Shown here one piece after another: positions 21,836 through 32,649 of a stretch of DNA of 64,000 nt. Position 1 is the stretch's first letter. Every line of letters begins with the position of its first letter. The stretch is from Meghimatium bilineatum (lineage: Eukaryota > Mollusca > Gastropoda > Stylommatophora > Philomycidae). The notes under the pieces were generated by a model. It saw only the letters and a list, made by a program, of their open reading frames with translations, had not been told where the DNA came from and made no database searches. The DNA is taken from positions 66,883,354-66,947,353 of the forward strand of contig CM067322.1 of assembly GCA_034231615.1 (NCBI GenBank), given 5' to 3'. The translations under genes were made by a program, and so were the position numbers.

Positions 21836-22740
21836 TCATCATCATCAAGTGCCGTCTCCGCAACGAAGGTTGACTGCAACATACCTCCAACATCCTCTGT
21901 CTCTTGATTTAAATGTGCACTCTGCCAAAATGTAACTTGTCCATCTTGTGATGTTACTCTCTCACTTGTATCTCTGCCTACCTATTGTTCGCTTCCCCTC
22001 GACTTTACCCTCAAGTAAGGTCTTCAACAAGGTTCCATGTTTTTTAATGTGTCCGAACTATTTTATTTGCTTGGTCTTTATTTTCTTTAATAATTCGTTC
22101 TTCATATGAAGTGTTGTTGGAACCTCTTTGTTTGTTTTCTTCTCTTTCCATGATGTTCTCCCTATTCTTCTGTTTATTCACATTTCAAAGTCATCAATTC
22201 TGTCTTCTAATTGTCTGTTTATTGTCCATGTTTCTGAGCCATACATTAATACAGAATAGATGTAGCATTTTATAATTCTCAATTTTAGCGTGTTTGTAAT
22301 TTGTTTAGATGTTAACATTTTCCTCATGTCATTGAAAGTACTTTTAGCCGTTCATATTCTCCTTTTAACTTCTGTTTCATATCTGCCGTCGCCCATGTGT
22401 TGTCGGGGCTCGAAAGGGGAGCAAAGAATAGCAACACTGTTCACCTTCCACGCATGTCGTAAAAGGCGACTGAGGAGGTTATGGGATGGAGTTGGCTGTC
22501 CCATCCCATATAAGATCAGAAAAGCCTTGCTGAAGTCGGATGGGTCAAACCGAAAGGCGCAGATATCGCAGCAATGCTGTAAACCATGACACAACGCAAT
22601 CCATTCTCCGGACTACATCCTACTAATCTGCAAGAGTTTGAGAACGAACGCAGAAGAAGAAGATATCTGCCATCATTTGTGATTATGTGCCCAAGATATT
22701 GATAATGTTCTACTTGTAGTTTCTGCAAGCTGTAATACCA
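21836..22740 (-). pseudogene. LINE family L1x 3' end, split by a SINE
   Basis: Minus-strand remnant of a LINE family found at least nine times here (provisional name L1x). The 3' end is marked by (TCA)n then aagtgccgtctccgcaacga on the plus strand. The frame corresponds to the copy at 41385-41962 (YGSETWT, WTGYSLAEC, ANLRCGDGT). The homology runs to 22378, is broken by a SINE at 22388-22662, and resumes to about 22740. Many frameshifts. Confidence 0.8.
22388..22662 (+). mobile_element. SINE family A, full copy with target duplication
   Basis: A 275-bp copy flanked by atatctgcc at 22379-22387 and 22663-22671. Landmarks in order: gtgttgtcggggctcgaaag, gcatgtcgtaaaaggcgact, gctgtcccatcccatataag, cgaaaggcgcagatatcgca, ctccggactacatcctacta, gagtttgagaacgaacgcag and an agaagaag tail. 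Near-identical to 40886-41165, so recently active. No clear A and B boxes, so the promoter type is unknown. Confidence 0.85.
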
Positions 22741-22997
22741 GCTGTGATACGGTTTACTGATTAAACCTAATCAAATGTTTCTCCGCAGTGGTTCAGATAG
22801 CCATGGTAATATGTTTGACATGTCTATGGTTTAACTAAATCCAGGCTACAAGTTTAACGAGACATGGATACATTTGTAAAAAGTCCAGGTTAAAAAAACA
22901 AAAAACCAGATTGTGGTTTAAACACGTCTGCTGCACGTTTAGCAATTGAAAATGAATAGATGACGATATCATGGTATTCGAGACAATGAATGCAATC

Positions 22998-23070
22998 TTT
23001 AGAAAGAGCAACCTTAGAAAGAGCAACCTTAGAAAGAGCAACCTTAGAAAGAGCAACCTTAGAAAGAGGG
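22998..23070. repeat. 15-bp tandem repeat, five copies
   Basis: Five nearly perfect copies of cttagaaagagcaac. Confidence 0.95.
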
Positions 23071-23184
23071 ATGTGGATACCGTATCGAATTTTGATTTCT
23101 GCTGATTTTCTTTGTATACACTCCTTACTCTTGATGTATGGTCAGTAGGTCTGACACCACGATAACCACATGTAGGCTACGCGC

Positions 23185-23315
23185 GAAGATAGTGGGGGGG
23201 GGGGGGAGGGGGTGTTGAGTGTTCAGGACCCCCCTCCCACAACTTAGGAAATAAGAACATATCGTCTGGCACTAGGAATTTAGCCAAAAGGTGGACCTCC
23301 ATCCCACTAGCGATT
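23185..23315. repeat. dispersed repeat R2, copy 2
   Basis: G-run followed by gttcaggacccccctcccac, ataagaacatatcg and ggaatttagccaaaaggt. Related to 20075-20145 and 24425-24575. Confidence 0.45.
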
Positions 23316-23348
23316 ATTTGCAAAACAGATCATCAAAAATCTAATGAA

Positions 23349-23349
<1 letters not shown>

Positions 23350-23382
<33 letters not shown>
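23350..23382. repeat. GA dinucleotide repeat
   Basis: Uninterrupted (GA)n of about 32 bp. Confidence 0.95.
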
Positions 23383-23384
<2 letters not shown>

Positions 23385-23489
23385 GCAATGACAACGATAA
23401 ACACATTGTAAATACGAACACTACTTGCGTTATTTTGTGCGAGTGTATTCATTGAAATAATCTGCACAATGAAATATTTAGCAGTTTTT

Positions 23490-24200
23490 AAAAATTTGTT
23501 TTATTTTTAAATAAAATTCTGAATTTTAGGGAGCATATTGACCATATCATTTTAAAGGCAGGTAGGGGTCTTGCAGTGTTGAAAATGATGGTTGCCGGTA
23601 AGTATGAATGGTGGTTGCTATTTCTTCCATATTGTTTCTGGCCTGGTTGTTTCTGTGATATAATATACATTAGAAATTCTTAGGCTCAGCCAGACGCAGA
23701 CTCAAACATTGGATAAGATACAGATTGTAGCAATGCGTATCATACTTGTGTGTGCTAAAGATTAATCAGCACGGGCCATGCCATCCTTATTCGGCCTTCC
23801 AACTACAGAGCAAAGAACACAGTTGTGCAGAACACGAGCCTACCTCCAAATTACAACTGATAAAGAATTCCTAGTGCATTTTGAAATTACGAAAGTGAAA
23901 GGTAGTAGACTAAAAAGAAGTAAATCTTGGATGGGGCATGTGGCGGACGTCATACAAATTGTGTGCATGGTGAAGTGTGGTACCTGGCACGTAACGGTTA
24001 AGTAAGTGTGCCAGTGGACTGCTAGAACTCCTTCCCAGAGATAACAAGTCTCAACAGATAATGCAAATAGTGATGCCCTATTGCGGTGGAGTCTAAGGTG
24101 CAGGAATTCATCAACGAGAATTATAGGGAATGGGCCACGATTATATACACATGGTTTGGCTGTTACATACCAATCGCTTGGGCCTTCACAGCTCAGTCAG
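23490..24200 (+). pseudogene. Jockey/I-like LINE ORF2 remnant (thumb to RNase H)
   Basis: Frames on the plus strand give AGRGLAVLKMMVAG, then LDKIQIVAMRIILVCAKD and SARAMPSLFGLPTTEQR, matching the C-terminal RT region of LINEs that carry an RNase H domain (pattern Q..AMRIILGC..D, A..LL.LP....R). Further on, ENYREWATIIYT resembles the start of an RNase H domain (W..IYTDGS). Stops and frameshifts throughout. The minus-strand copy at 27360-27665 is the same family. Confidence 0.65.
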
Positions 24201-24424
24201 GACAATCAAAGAACATAGTAGCACATTTTCTGTTGAACAAGCAACCATGACTGGAGATTATGACAGTGACCAAAGCCTTGAACTGGATGAATACACAGAG
24301 GGAAATTGTTGTCTGCATCCTTATTGACTCGATGAATATGATCATAAAATACAAATCGGATGCATTCGAGAAATTTGGCTTGATGCGAAAGCGAAGTTGA
24401 AATGTGTCATTTTCATTTTTGTGC

Positions 24425-24575
24425 ATGGCGGCCCGCAGACAAGGAGGGGGGAGTGTGTTTGGTGTGTTTAAATCCCTCGTCTAGTAAATCTGAACATGAG
24501 GTTTAATACTAGGAACTTAACCAAAAGGTCGATAACCTTCCCCCCCCCCACCCTTTCCTCCTTAGCGAAAATATA
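24425..24575. repeat. dispersed repeat R2, copy 3
   Basis: Contains cccgcagacaaggagggggg and actaggaacttaaccaaaag followed by a C-run, related to the copies at 20075 and 23185. A LINE tail begins right after it. Confidence 0.45.
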
Positions 24576-24680
24576 GGCGAGCAATAGATAGGCAGAGATA
24601 CAAGTGGGAGAGAAACATCACAAGATGGACAGGTTACACTTTAACAGAGTGTGTAGAAGAGTTTAATAGATATCCTTGGT
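24576..24680 (+). pseudogene. LINE family L1x 3' fragment
   Basis: Contains aggcagagatacaagtggga, then acatcacaagatggacaggt, matching the QRYKWENNITRWTGYSL segment of 41385-41962. About 100 bp only, truncated on both sides. Confidence 0.7.
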
Positions 24681-24747
24681 CACGTCTACCAACACATGTA
24701 TAAGTATCTTATTTAGTTTCTATAACGACATCCGTGAAAAAAAAATA

Positions 24748-24928
<181 letters not shown>

Positions 24929-24929
24929 T

Positions 24930-25430
24930 AGTGACAGTAATGTCCGTCGTTGTTGTGGAACGTGGGATCTTTTAACTATGGTTCAACCTGTTATAACTTA
25001 AATGATCAACTCCAATATCTTATATTATATAATAGTCGTTTTATGTCAGTCTCTTCAGAACGCTCTATAAATAGTGCACTTATGTCACGGAATTCCGTGC
25101 GACATCCAATATAAACTATTGGTGTTGTGACGTTATTCAAGGCACGCGAAATTTTTGTATACAAATATTATTGACTCGCTAACAGGTAAACTTCTGTATA
25201 GGTTTGTGGTTAAAGTTATATAAAATACACTATATTTAATATATATAATTTGCTTTAAATGATGGCGAAGATAATCCAATCGTAAGAAAACGTCAAAATA
25301 CAAAAGAGCGAGAAGCTTGATGGTTGAGTCGTCTAAGTCAAGAGTCACTCGTTCGGATTCGTGCCGCAAGCAGGTATTGTTTACTTTCTGTGCACTTACA
25401 TGTCTCTAATGGAGCATTGTCATGGCTTAC
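24930..25430. other. unassigned sequence with a TATA-like box
   Basis: No repeat or exon recognised. A TATA-like element (gctctataaatag) at about 25062 and a weak tRNA-like B box near 25352 are seen but not supported by other signals. Confidence 0.3.
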
Positions 25431-25960
25431 CCGGTAAGTCAGGAAGATTCTCACTTCTGTATCATATATTAAATAAGTTTGCAAACTAATCATGTATCAT
25501 ACATTAAACTAGTTAGTAACTAATCATGTATTCTACATTAGACACTTTAGTAAACTGTTCACGTTTCATAGATTATACCTGGGGTTCCCTAAGTGTGCGC
25601 CGCAAAGAGTCTCTAGAGGCCAGCAACACCCTCGCCAAAACGAAAACAGAATTGAAAAAGAATACGTTTTGATTCATATTAAGGGCACCGCCGGAAGTAA
25701 TCTGAACGTTAAGGGCGCCATGTCTTTAAAAAGTTTGGGAACCCCTGGATTAGAGTGTCCAATAAACTACTCATGTATCACAGATAGTTTCATAAACTAC
25801 TCATGTATCAGATTAGATAAGTTAGTAAACTACTCACGTATCATAGTTTTGATAGTTTAGTAAAACTACTCACGTATCATAGTTTTGATAGTTTAGTAAA
25901 CTATTCCTGATAGTTTAGTAAACTATTCATGTATCATAGATTAGATAAGTTAGTAAAATA
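25430..25960. repeat. degenerate tandem repeat of about 40 bp
   Basis: Repeated pieces atcatgtatcatagatta and agtttagtaaact in imperfect order, broken by a 171-bp MITE at 25578-25748. Confidence 0.75.
25578..25748. mobile_element. 171-bp hAT-like MITE
   Basis: The left end is CCTGGGGTTCCCTAAG, and the reverse complement of the right end is CCAGGGGTTCCCAAAC, a hAT-type inverted repeat. The body is more GC-rich than the surrounding array. Flanks (gattata and attagag) both come from the array unit, so a target duplication cannot be told from the repeat itself. Confidence 0.6.
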
Positions 25961-26474
25961 GTTTTCTATTCAACACAAAACATCAACAATTCTCTTAAGG
26001 ATCCTACAAAATTAGACATATAAACAACTTCGTGGAATCTTTGAGCTATAATTTACTTCTTCAAGAATCGATTACGTTCAATCATTCCTGTTTTTGAAGT
26101 GATCAGAGTATAGTAGTCATTGATTTAAGAACCGGGAGTTCGGGTTTCAGTATTGATTTGTATTGCTCAACCAAGGAGATAAATCCGTTGTTTTCATAAA
26201 ACTGAGGTCTCCATGTCTCACATTTCGTGTGGTTATTGGTTGTGTGAATGCGAGGCATGCTTTTTAATTAACTTAGTCATTTGACCTGTAATTCAACAAT
26301 GTCGGTTTGGACATCTTATTGATGGTGTTGTAGATTAATCTTTAAACTGTGTCTACTTTTCCGGTTGTACAAGGTTTAATTATTCAGGTTCCGAGTTATA
26401 CATGTTACTTGGATGCTTTACAAACTTGTAGGAGTTTGAATGCTTCTTGCTCATTCGTTTTTCACTATTTAAAC

Positions 26475-26650
26475 CAGTGTTTCCTAACCTTTTTTTTCTA
26501 AGCCCAACCTAAAATTGGGATGCCCCCGTATGTAACATATACATATTTTATATATTAAAAAGTTGAATTATTCCTTAATTGAACCTAATTACACCTTTTC
26601 GAATTACCCCCTGAACAATAAAATTGCTTCCCTGTGGGGTGTGGGCTGAT
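26475..26650 (+). mobile_element. hAT-like fragment, left end
   Basis: Begins CAGTGTTTCCTAACCTTTTT, a common hAT left terminus, followed by gcccaacc and later cccctgtggggtgtgggc-like sequence seen near hAT ends. No right terminal repeat found, so it is truncated. Confidence 0.4.
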
Positions 26651-26734
26651 TTAAAATATTTTAGATTTTAGAAACCTCTGAAAGTTCATTCCCAGTGTCA
26701 TTGGTTATCATGTGTGGTAAAAGGGGCCTAGCAT

Positions 26735-27357
26735 TCTATTTAAGGGTGCAAAGAATAGGTTAACTTTCCTAGTTTTCCATGCGTGTCGTAGTAGGCGACT
26801 AAGGAAAGTTGGTGATAGGCTGACAACCTGTCACCTGAGAAAAAATAATCAGTGTTACTGAATGTCTTGTTTCGATTGAGTATTTTGTCTTCTGTCAAAT
26901 TGTCCCCATGGATGACGAAGAGATTCAGAGAAGTGGACACAATGCAGTCGTACCCTTTTGTGGCAGACTCTTAGGTAGCGGAGAAAGCCAGATGTACGAT
27001 AGTTGTAGAAGTGTCAACAAATCTGACACGATATTAATGAACTAGCTGGCCCTAAGTATATGATGCACTTTTGGCATGAAGCGATGATCCTGTAATGCTG
27101 CCGTACGCGATTACATCAATTCGGGGACTAAGCATGCACCCAAAGCCCTCTCACTAACTCATTCAATTTATTTGGACAACAAGCCTTATACGAGTTCGGG
27201 TGTCACCTCGGTTACTCAACTGAGGAGGATCTGTTGTTTTGTCAGAAAGGCTATGAGCTGTCAAGAGTTACCTGTTCATAGCTAAAATAGAGTCCTTTAT
27301 CATCATCATCAATATCATCATAATCGTCATCGTTGTCGTCGCCGCCGTCTGGTAACT
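26735..27357 (+). repeat. dispersed repeat R1 with SINE-like head, copy 2
   Basis: Collinear with 14035-14600: ggtgcaaagaatagg, catgcgtgtcgtagtaggcg, gataggctgacaacctgtca, tggcagactcttagg, agaaaggctatgagctg, gttacctgttcatag and the end gtctggtaac. Before its end it holds a CAT/CGT trinucleotide stretch at 27300-27345. No long open frame. Confidence 0.6.
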
Positions 27358-27359
27358 TT

Positions 27360-27665
27360 ATTCTGTACTCTGTAGTTGGTCAATCGAGTAAGAACCGCAA
27401 GGCTCGTACTGATGTAACTCTAGCCCATCCAAGTATGATACGCATATCCTTGTTCTGGATCTTAAGAATTGCCAATGCGTATTATATCACAGAAACAACC
27501 AACTCCAAATACAGAAGAAAAAGTAACTTCTGTTCACACTGAGCAACAGCCAAACTTTCATCGTTTCAAGATTCCTGCATACTTGTAAAATTATGCAGTC
27601 AACATGCTCCTTAAAATTAAGACTTCTGTCAAAAAGCTTTCCCAAATATTTCAAACGTTATTTCA
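27360..27665 (-). pseudogene. Jockey/I-like LINE RT C-terminal remnant
   Basis: The minus strand reads KYLGKLFDRSLNFKEHVD, then ILKIQNKDMRIILGWARVTS and VRALRFLLD, the same region as 23490-24200 on the plus strand. Frameshifted and truncated. It abuts dispersed repeat R1. Confidence 0.65.
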
Positions 27666-27916
27666 AGAGTGTCATCTCCCCCTTTTCAAAGTAACGCAAG
27701 GCGAGGGCGTATTTGTCATGTGGTTATTGGGGGGAAAACCCCGTTATGAAAGTTTTAGATAGATTTACCAATTCAGTCGCATCCCCTGCACGAATCACCT
27801 ATGCGAACTAACTTACTTTGTCACTATGTAACTAACTCATTGACGAAAATTTCTCGATTTCTATCTTACATATATACCAGAAAGTCATAACCATACAACA
27901 TATTTGACCAGTCCCT

Positions 27917-28663
27917 GTGATGTATCTGCATGTATGCACTGTATACACAGTAAACAATACTGAGACAGCAATGACAGCTGTGGAATTCAATGGCTTACAA
28001 CTGTTGGCGCCGATGCCCAACTTTGCCATATTTAAGAACCACCTGTCTCTGAAGCACGGCAGCAGCAATCGTGTTAACAAGATATGGATTTACATCGAGG
28101 TGCAACACCTCGAGTCACTGAAAAATCAAAGGGCATTGTGGTTTACAAATATTTCAAATCTATTTCACCCGCATAATCGAATCCTTCAAACACATCATGA
28201 CAAAAGACAGCCGCATTGTGACAGGTCTGCTTGTTATGACGATATCCACCGAGCATTGGTGGTAGCAACTTGTGTCAGGTCTGCTCGTTATGACGATATC
28301 CACCGAGCATTGGTGGTAGCAACCTGTGCCAAATCTGCTTGTTATGACGATATACACCGAGCATTGGTGGTAGCAACTTGTGCCAAATCTGCTTGTTATG
28401 ACGATATACACCGAGCATTGGTGGTAGCAACTTGTGCCAGGTCTGCTTGTTATGACGATATACACCGAGCATTGGTGGTAGCAACTTGTGCCAGGTCTGC
28501 TTGTTATGACGATATACACCGAGCATTGGTGGTAGCAACTTGTGCCAGGTCTGCTTGTTATGACGATATACACCGAGCATTGGTGGTAGCAACTTGTGCC
28601 AAATCTGCTTGTTATGACGATATACACCGAGCATTGGTTGTAGCAACGCGTGTTCCTCTCTAG
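27917..28663 (+). other. 248-codon open frame containing a 54-bp repeat
   Basis: The frame starts with about 100 non-repetitive residues of no recognised family, then repeats SACYDDIHRALVVATCAK about eight times. The unit is 18 codons and open in several frames on both strands, so openness is weak evidence for coding. No splice sites, signal peptide or domain were recognised. A gene is possible but not supported. Confidence 0.2.
28221..28655. repeat. 54-bp tandem array, eight copies
   Basis: Eight copies of a 54-bp unit with gcttgttatgacgatataca and gagcattggtggtagcaact. Copies differ mainly at ccaggt/ccaaat and at ccaccg/acaccg near the start. Recently amplified. Confidence 0.97.
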
Positions 28664-29315
28664 ATACTAAGACAATATCCGTACGACAAACTTTTCCATC
28701 AATTTTCAAATTGTGTTTTGCTTGGTAATTAGTCTGTATGTATGCACTTGTCATGTTTGGTCAATGGAACACGCAGTCATGCAACCAGTATACTTTAATC
28801 TTTCTCGCTATCAAACTCTTGATTGCCAGATCCCACATTTCTTCCTTCGCCCACCTGCTAAGGTCTTTATACCTAATGCCATCAGAACTTTGTCATCTTT
28901 GATTTGCTACAGTTGTAAGACAAGATTAGTGTGGCTAGGTTATTTTTTTAAATTGATTTTTACCACTGTATAACTGCTTGCCGCTTGTCGCTCCATGCAT
29001 CTTGTAACTAGTTTTCTCACCAATGTAGCTGATGCCAATTTCTCCGCCCATTGGTCAGAGACTTGTGCTTTTTTGGTTTTAATTGTGCTCACGATAGTTA
29101 GACACTGAGCGGACAAATGGATTGACCTGACATTTCGACTTGTATTGTTTGCATCTCTCTTTCTCTAATAATACAACACATGGAAGGTGGTCGCTGCCAT
29201 TATGTCGCGACTTATCCCATCTGCAAATCAGTAGACACCACTCATCGAAATAATCAAACATAAATAGGTAAAAGTGTTATCAATGTTTGTATGTCCCTTA
29301 TCTTCTTCTTTTGCT
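28660..29315. other. no feature recognised
   Basis: Sequence of ordinary composition with no recognised exon or repeat family. Confidence 0.35.
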
Positions 29316-29319
29316 CTCC

Positions 29320-29480
29320 TCTTACATTATGTTTCTCTGTCTGTAACATTCATTACTTTATGTTTTTTTGGTCCTGATGAAGACTTCTTAGTCTAAACGT
29401 AGTTTGTCACTGTGTCTTGTTGCTATTTCGTTTTAGTGATTAATATTTATAACACTTATATTTATTTCTGTTTATTTTGA
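29320..29480 (+). repeat. dispersed repeat R3 with CTGATGA motif, copy 1
   Basis: Collinear with 38300-38465: cttacattatg, taacattcatt, ctgatgaagactt, then tcgttttagtgat. The segment around CTGATGAAGAC (29374) with a short AGAC/GTCT hairpin resembles 3' ends of Penelope-like elements, some of which carry hammerhead ribozymes. No GIY-YIG or RT coding was found beside it. Confidence 0.4.
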
Positions 29481-29554
29481 TATTTGTCTTGTGTTACTTC
29501 AGTGTCCCCCCCCCCCTTCCAGTATAGAGTTGTTACCCGACACTGGATCTTTAT

Positions 29555-29965
29555 CTCTTGAATACACCTGTAATCTATAATCATGTATAGCTCAGAAACA
29601 TGGACAATGAACACACAATTAGAAGACAATTGATCCCTATGAGCTGTGGATATATAGAATAATAGGGTGAACATCATGTAAAGAGAAAAAATACCAACAA
29701 AGAGGTTCCAACAACACTTCATATGAAGACATAATTATTAAAGGAAATAAATATCAAGAAAATAAAATATTTTGTACATATTAAAAGACATGACACCTTG
29801 AAGACCTTACTTGAGGGTAACATTAAAAGGAGGCGAAGAAGAAGCAGGCAGAGAAACAAGTGGGAGAGTAACATCACGAGATTGACAGGTTACAGTCTAG
29901 CAGAGTGCACCTCTACGACAAGAGACAGGGGATGTTGGAGGCCAACCATCGTTGCGAATACGACA
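29555..29965 (+). pseudogene. LINE family L1x 3' end
   Basis: Plus-strand remnant. ctcagaaacatggacaatga corresponds to SETWT, then aggcagagaaacaagtggga and ttgacaggttacagtctagc correspond to RYKW..NIT..TGYSLAE. Ends near cgttgcga without the usual (TGA)n tail. Numerous frameshifts. Confidence 0.75.
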
Positions 29966-30019
29966 ATTCATGATGATAACATTTGTAGACACCATTGCCA
30001 GACTATTATCACTATTGTC

Positions 30020-31745
30020 GTCACATATGTATTTCTCCTCTTTTCACATGATGATGCTCTCTTTTCGACTGTAGAGCCCCATGTAAATCTATTTTTTAGC
30101 ATCTTTCAAAGACTTTCATTGAGGTCTTTAACGAGTCATTTTAGCGCTTCTTTAGGCCACTTTGAGATCGTGTACCCATCTACAGCTCATTATAAAGAAG
30201 TATCTTTGGCATGCGATGATCTGGCATATGTACCAAATGACCTGCCCAACGAATCTGTGTCTGCATCAGTATAATGTAAATACTGGAATTACCAGATCTG
30301 ACAAGGACAGTGGTATCTGGAATCTTGTCTTGCCATCTGATGTTCATAACTTTTCTGAGACAAGTTTTGTGAAAGTAATTGAGTTTCATTACAAGACGTC
30401 TATACACAGTCCACGTTTCACTAGCGTATAACAACACTGGAAGTACAACTGCTCTGTAAACATTTAGCTTAATCTGTAAGTTAATGCCATTTCTACACCA
30501 CACATTTGCGTACAATCTGTCGAAAGTGCTGCTTGCATTGTCAATTCTTGCATTTTGTGATAAAGTACTATCTAGGTATGTGAATATATTCACAACTTTC
30601 AGTGAAACACCATTTACCTTTATGCAGGGCTCGAGATAGCTTTTGCCAGGTGCTGATTGTAACATGACTTCTGTTTTTTATCTGTGTTAATAGTAAGTCC
30701 AATGTTGGTACAAGCTTTGGAGAATCTGTTTATAATACTTTGTAGATCAGCATCAGAGTTGGTATTTAGGACACAGTCATCAGAAAATAGGAGATCCCTG
30801 ATTGTGTGTGATTTGACTTTGGTTTTGCTCGAAGAGGCCGAAGGGTGAACAATTTTCCATCTATGGGATATATAATGTCTACTTCCAAGTCCAGATCTCT
30901 GAAAGCATTATCCAACGTAGAAGAGAACATGGTGCTTAAATAGGGTAGGTGCTAACATCCCTGTTTTACTCCATTTGAGACAGGAAACGTTTCAGATAAC
31001 ACTCCATCATCCTGAACTCTAGCTTGCATTGATCACGCAATTGCTGCACCATAAATTTCTATGGACATCTATATTTTTTTCATAATCTTCCACAGACCAT
31101 CTTTACTAACTGTGTCAAATGCTTTTGTTGAGTCTGTGAATGTTGTGTATAGGTTACAGTGTAGGTCTTGACATTTTTCTTAAAATTGTCTTTCAGCAAA
31201 GACCATATCAATTGTTCCACATTCTTTTCTGAAACCACATTGACTTTCGGGTAATAATTCTTCATTAAGATGAGATGTAAGACGGTTCACAAGGATTCTA
31301 TCAAATATCTTCCCAGCGATGGACAGTAGAGAGATACCACGATGGTTATTACATGACTGGCGGTTCTCTTTACGTTTATACAGGTGTATAATTGTTGCAT
31401 CCCTGACATTTTATGAAACAGTTTCGCTTTTCCATGACTGTTGGAAAATTATATATGAAGTTTCTCAATAATATTTTTACCACTACACTTATATATTTCG
31501 ATTGGTATTTAGTCGGAGCCGGTGCCTGTTCACTAGAAAGCTGATGAATTGCTTTACGAGTTTCCTCTAAAGTAAAGATGTCACCTATTATTTCATTTAG
31601 AGAAACCTGCGGTAGGCTACCAATACGTAGCTACCATATGATTCCTAAAATAATATTCTATGTCTTCTTTTTTTCTGAATGATAGTACAGATTCACTGCC
31701 ATCATCAGAAATGACAGATATGTTTTACAGTTCCTCATCCTACTA
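30020..31745 (-). pseudogene. LINE ORF2 remnant, RT palm to C-terminus
   Basis: The longest LINE remnant here. Going down the minus strand from 31745, the reading gives a block like HRGISLLSIAGKIF, then ESQCGFRKECGTIDMVFAE, the FADD site as LLFSDDCVLN (about 30790), KVVNIFTYLDSTLSQNARID, LYASETWTVYRRL, KTCLRKVMNIRWQDKIPDT, RWAGHLVHMPDHRMPK and a terminal KKR..DSLK block. These are RT fingers, palm and thumb of a widespread invertebrate non-LTR family. FSDD for FADD and many frameshifts show it is dead. The 5' endonuclease part is absent. A second copy lies at 59170-59575. Confidence 0.88.
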
Positions 31746-31749
31746 CTAC

Positions 31750-32120
31750 TGCTAATACAATAACAATTACTACTATTGATTGTTGCTGCGACTACTGTCA
31801 CAATTACTGTGCATTCCTGGTAAGTTATAGTTATGTTGTAAAGTTATTTCTTTAAGGTTTGTTCGTGCCCATCCATCGATACTAGCTATTTGACGTGGAG
31901 ATGGGGCTTAGTCCAGCTACCAGAGGTTGGAAACTAAGACTGGCCAGGCCCTCCTACCAACATACGGAAGGTCGGGTGTCAACCACCTGGGGCCACTAGA
32001 CTAACCACCATGCAATATTATATTTCTAAAATATGATATGACTCTATAGTGAAACTGTATTATTTATGAAAACCCCACCAACATTCCAACTTTACAGTTA
32101 TATGTTCTCATTTCGTGTTG
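31750..32120. other. unassigned, with ACT microsatellite
   Basis: Trinucleotide-rich stretch (ctactactactgctaat) at 31740-31800, then a more GC-rich segment (31890-32010) that may be a dispersed repeat. No second copy seen in this window. Confidence 0.35.
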
Positions 32121-32124
32121 CAGA

Positions 32125-32640
32125 TCATCCGTCGTGGAGTAGAGGGACCTCCAAATTGCGGCATCGCACTTCATTATAGATCCTTGGTATTGTGATCAGA
32201 ACCGGCGAGATCTCATTGGTTTGATGCTGTATATCGATCTGACACCCAGAAACCAACTGGACGACGGGTAAACCTGAAGTGAAATCACCCAATTCAGGAC
32301 GTGATGATCCTACATGTCTTTCTATATTTGGCAGACATTTGCCATGACAACGTCTTGTTGCTGGCAGACTGTAGGTGGCGTGTAATGAAGTGTGATAAAG
32401 CACGACTCAGATCTTCTACTCATGGATGGAAGTCTGGTGTCAGGCCAAAGCAGCATCATACCGGTGGAAAAATGACGCTCCTGGTTCCAAGCCATACTTT
32501 GTTGGAGCAATCATCTGGGTTTGAATTCAACGTCCAGTTCACTAGAGAATATCGACTCCAACCCCAAAGACTGGATCCACGCATACACAGATGGACCTTC
32601 AAAGCAACCATCAATGCAGGATATGACTCTCAATTAACAA
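32125..32640 (+). pseudogene. possible Jockey-like LINE fragment with RNase H start
   Basis: Near 32572 one frame reads DWIHAYTDGPSKQ, close to the RNase H signature YTDGS of Jockey/I-type LINEs, and it ends where the 29-bp array begins. The preceding 400 bp is less AT-rich and partly open but gave no firm RT motif. Assignment rests mainly on the RNase H motif. Confidence 0.4.
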
Positions 32641-32649
32641 GTAAGAAAT

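Noticed and set aside
27300..27350. Start of a coding region with D/S-rich repeat
   Set aside because: Simple CAT/CGT trinucleotide expansion inside dispersed repeat R1.
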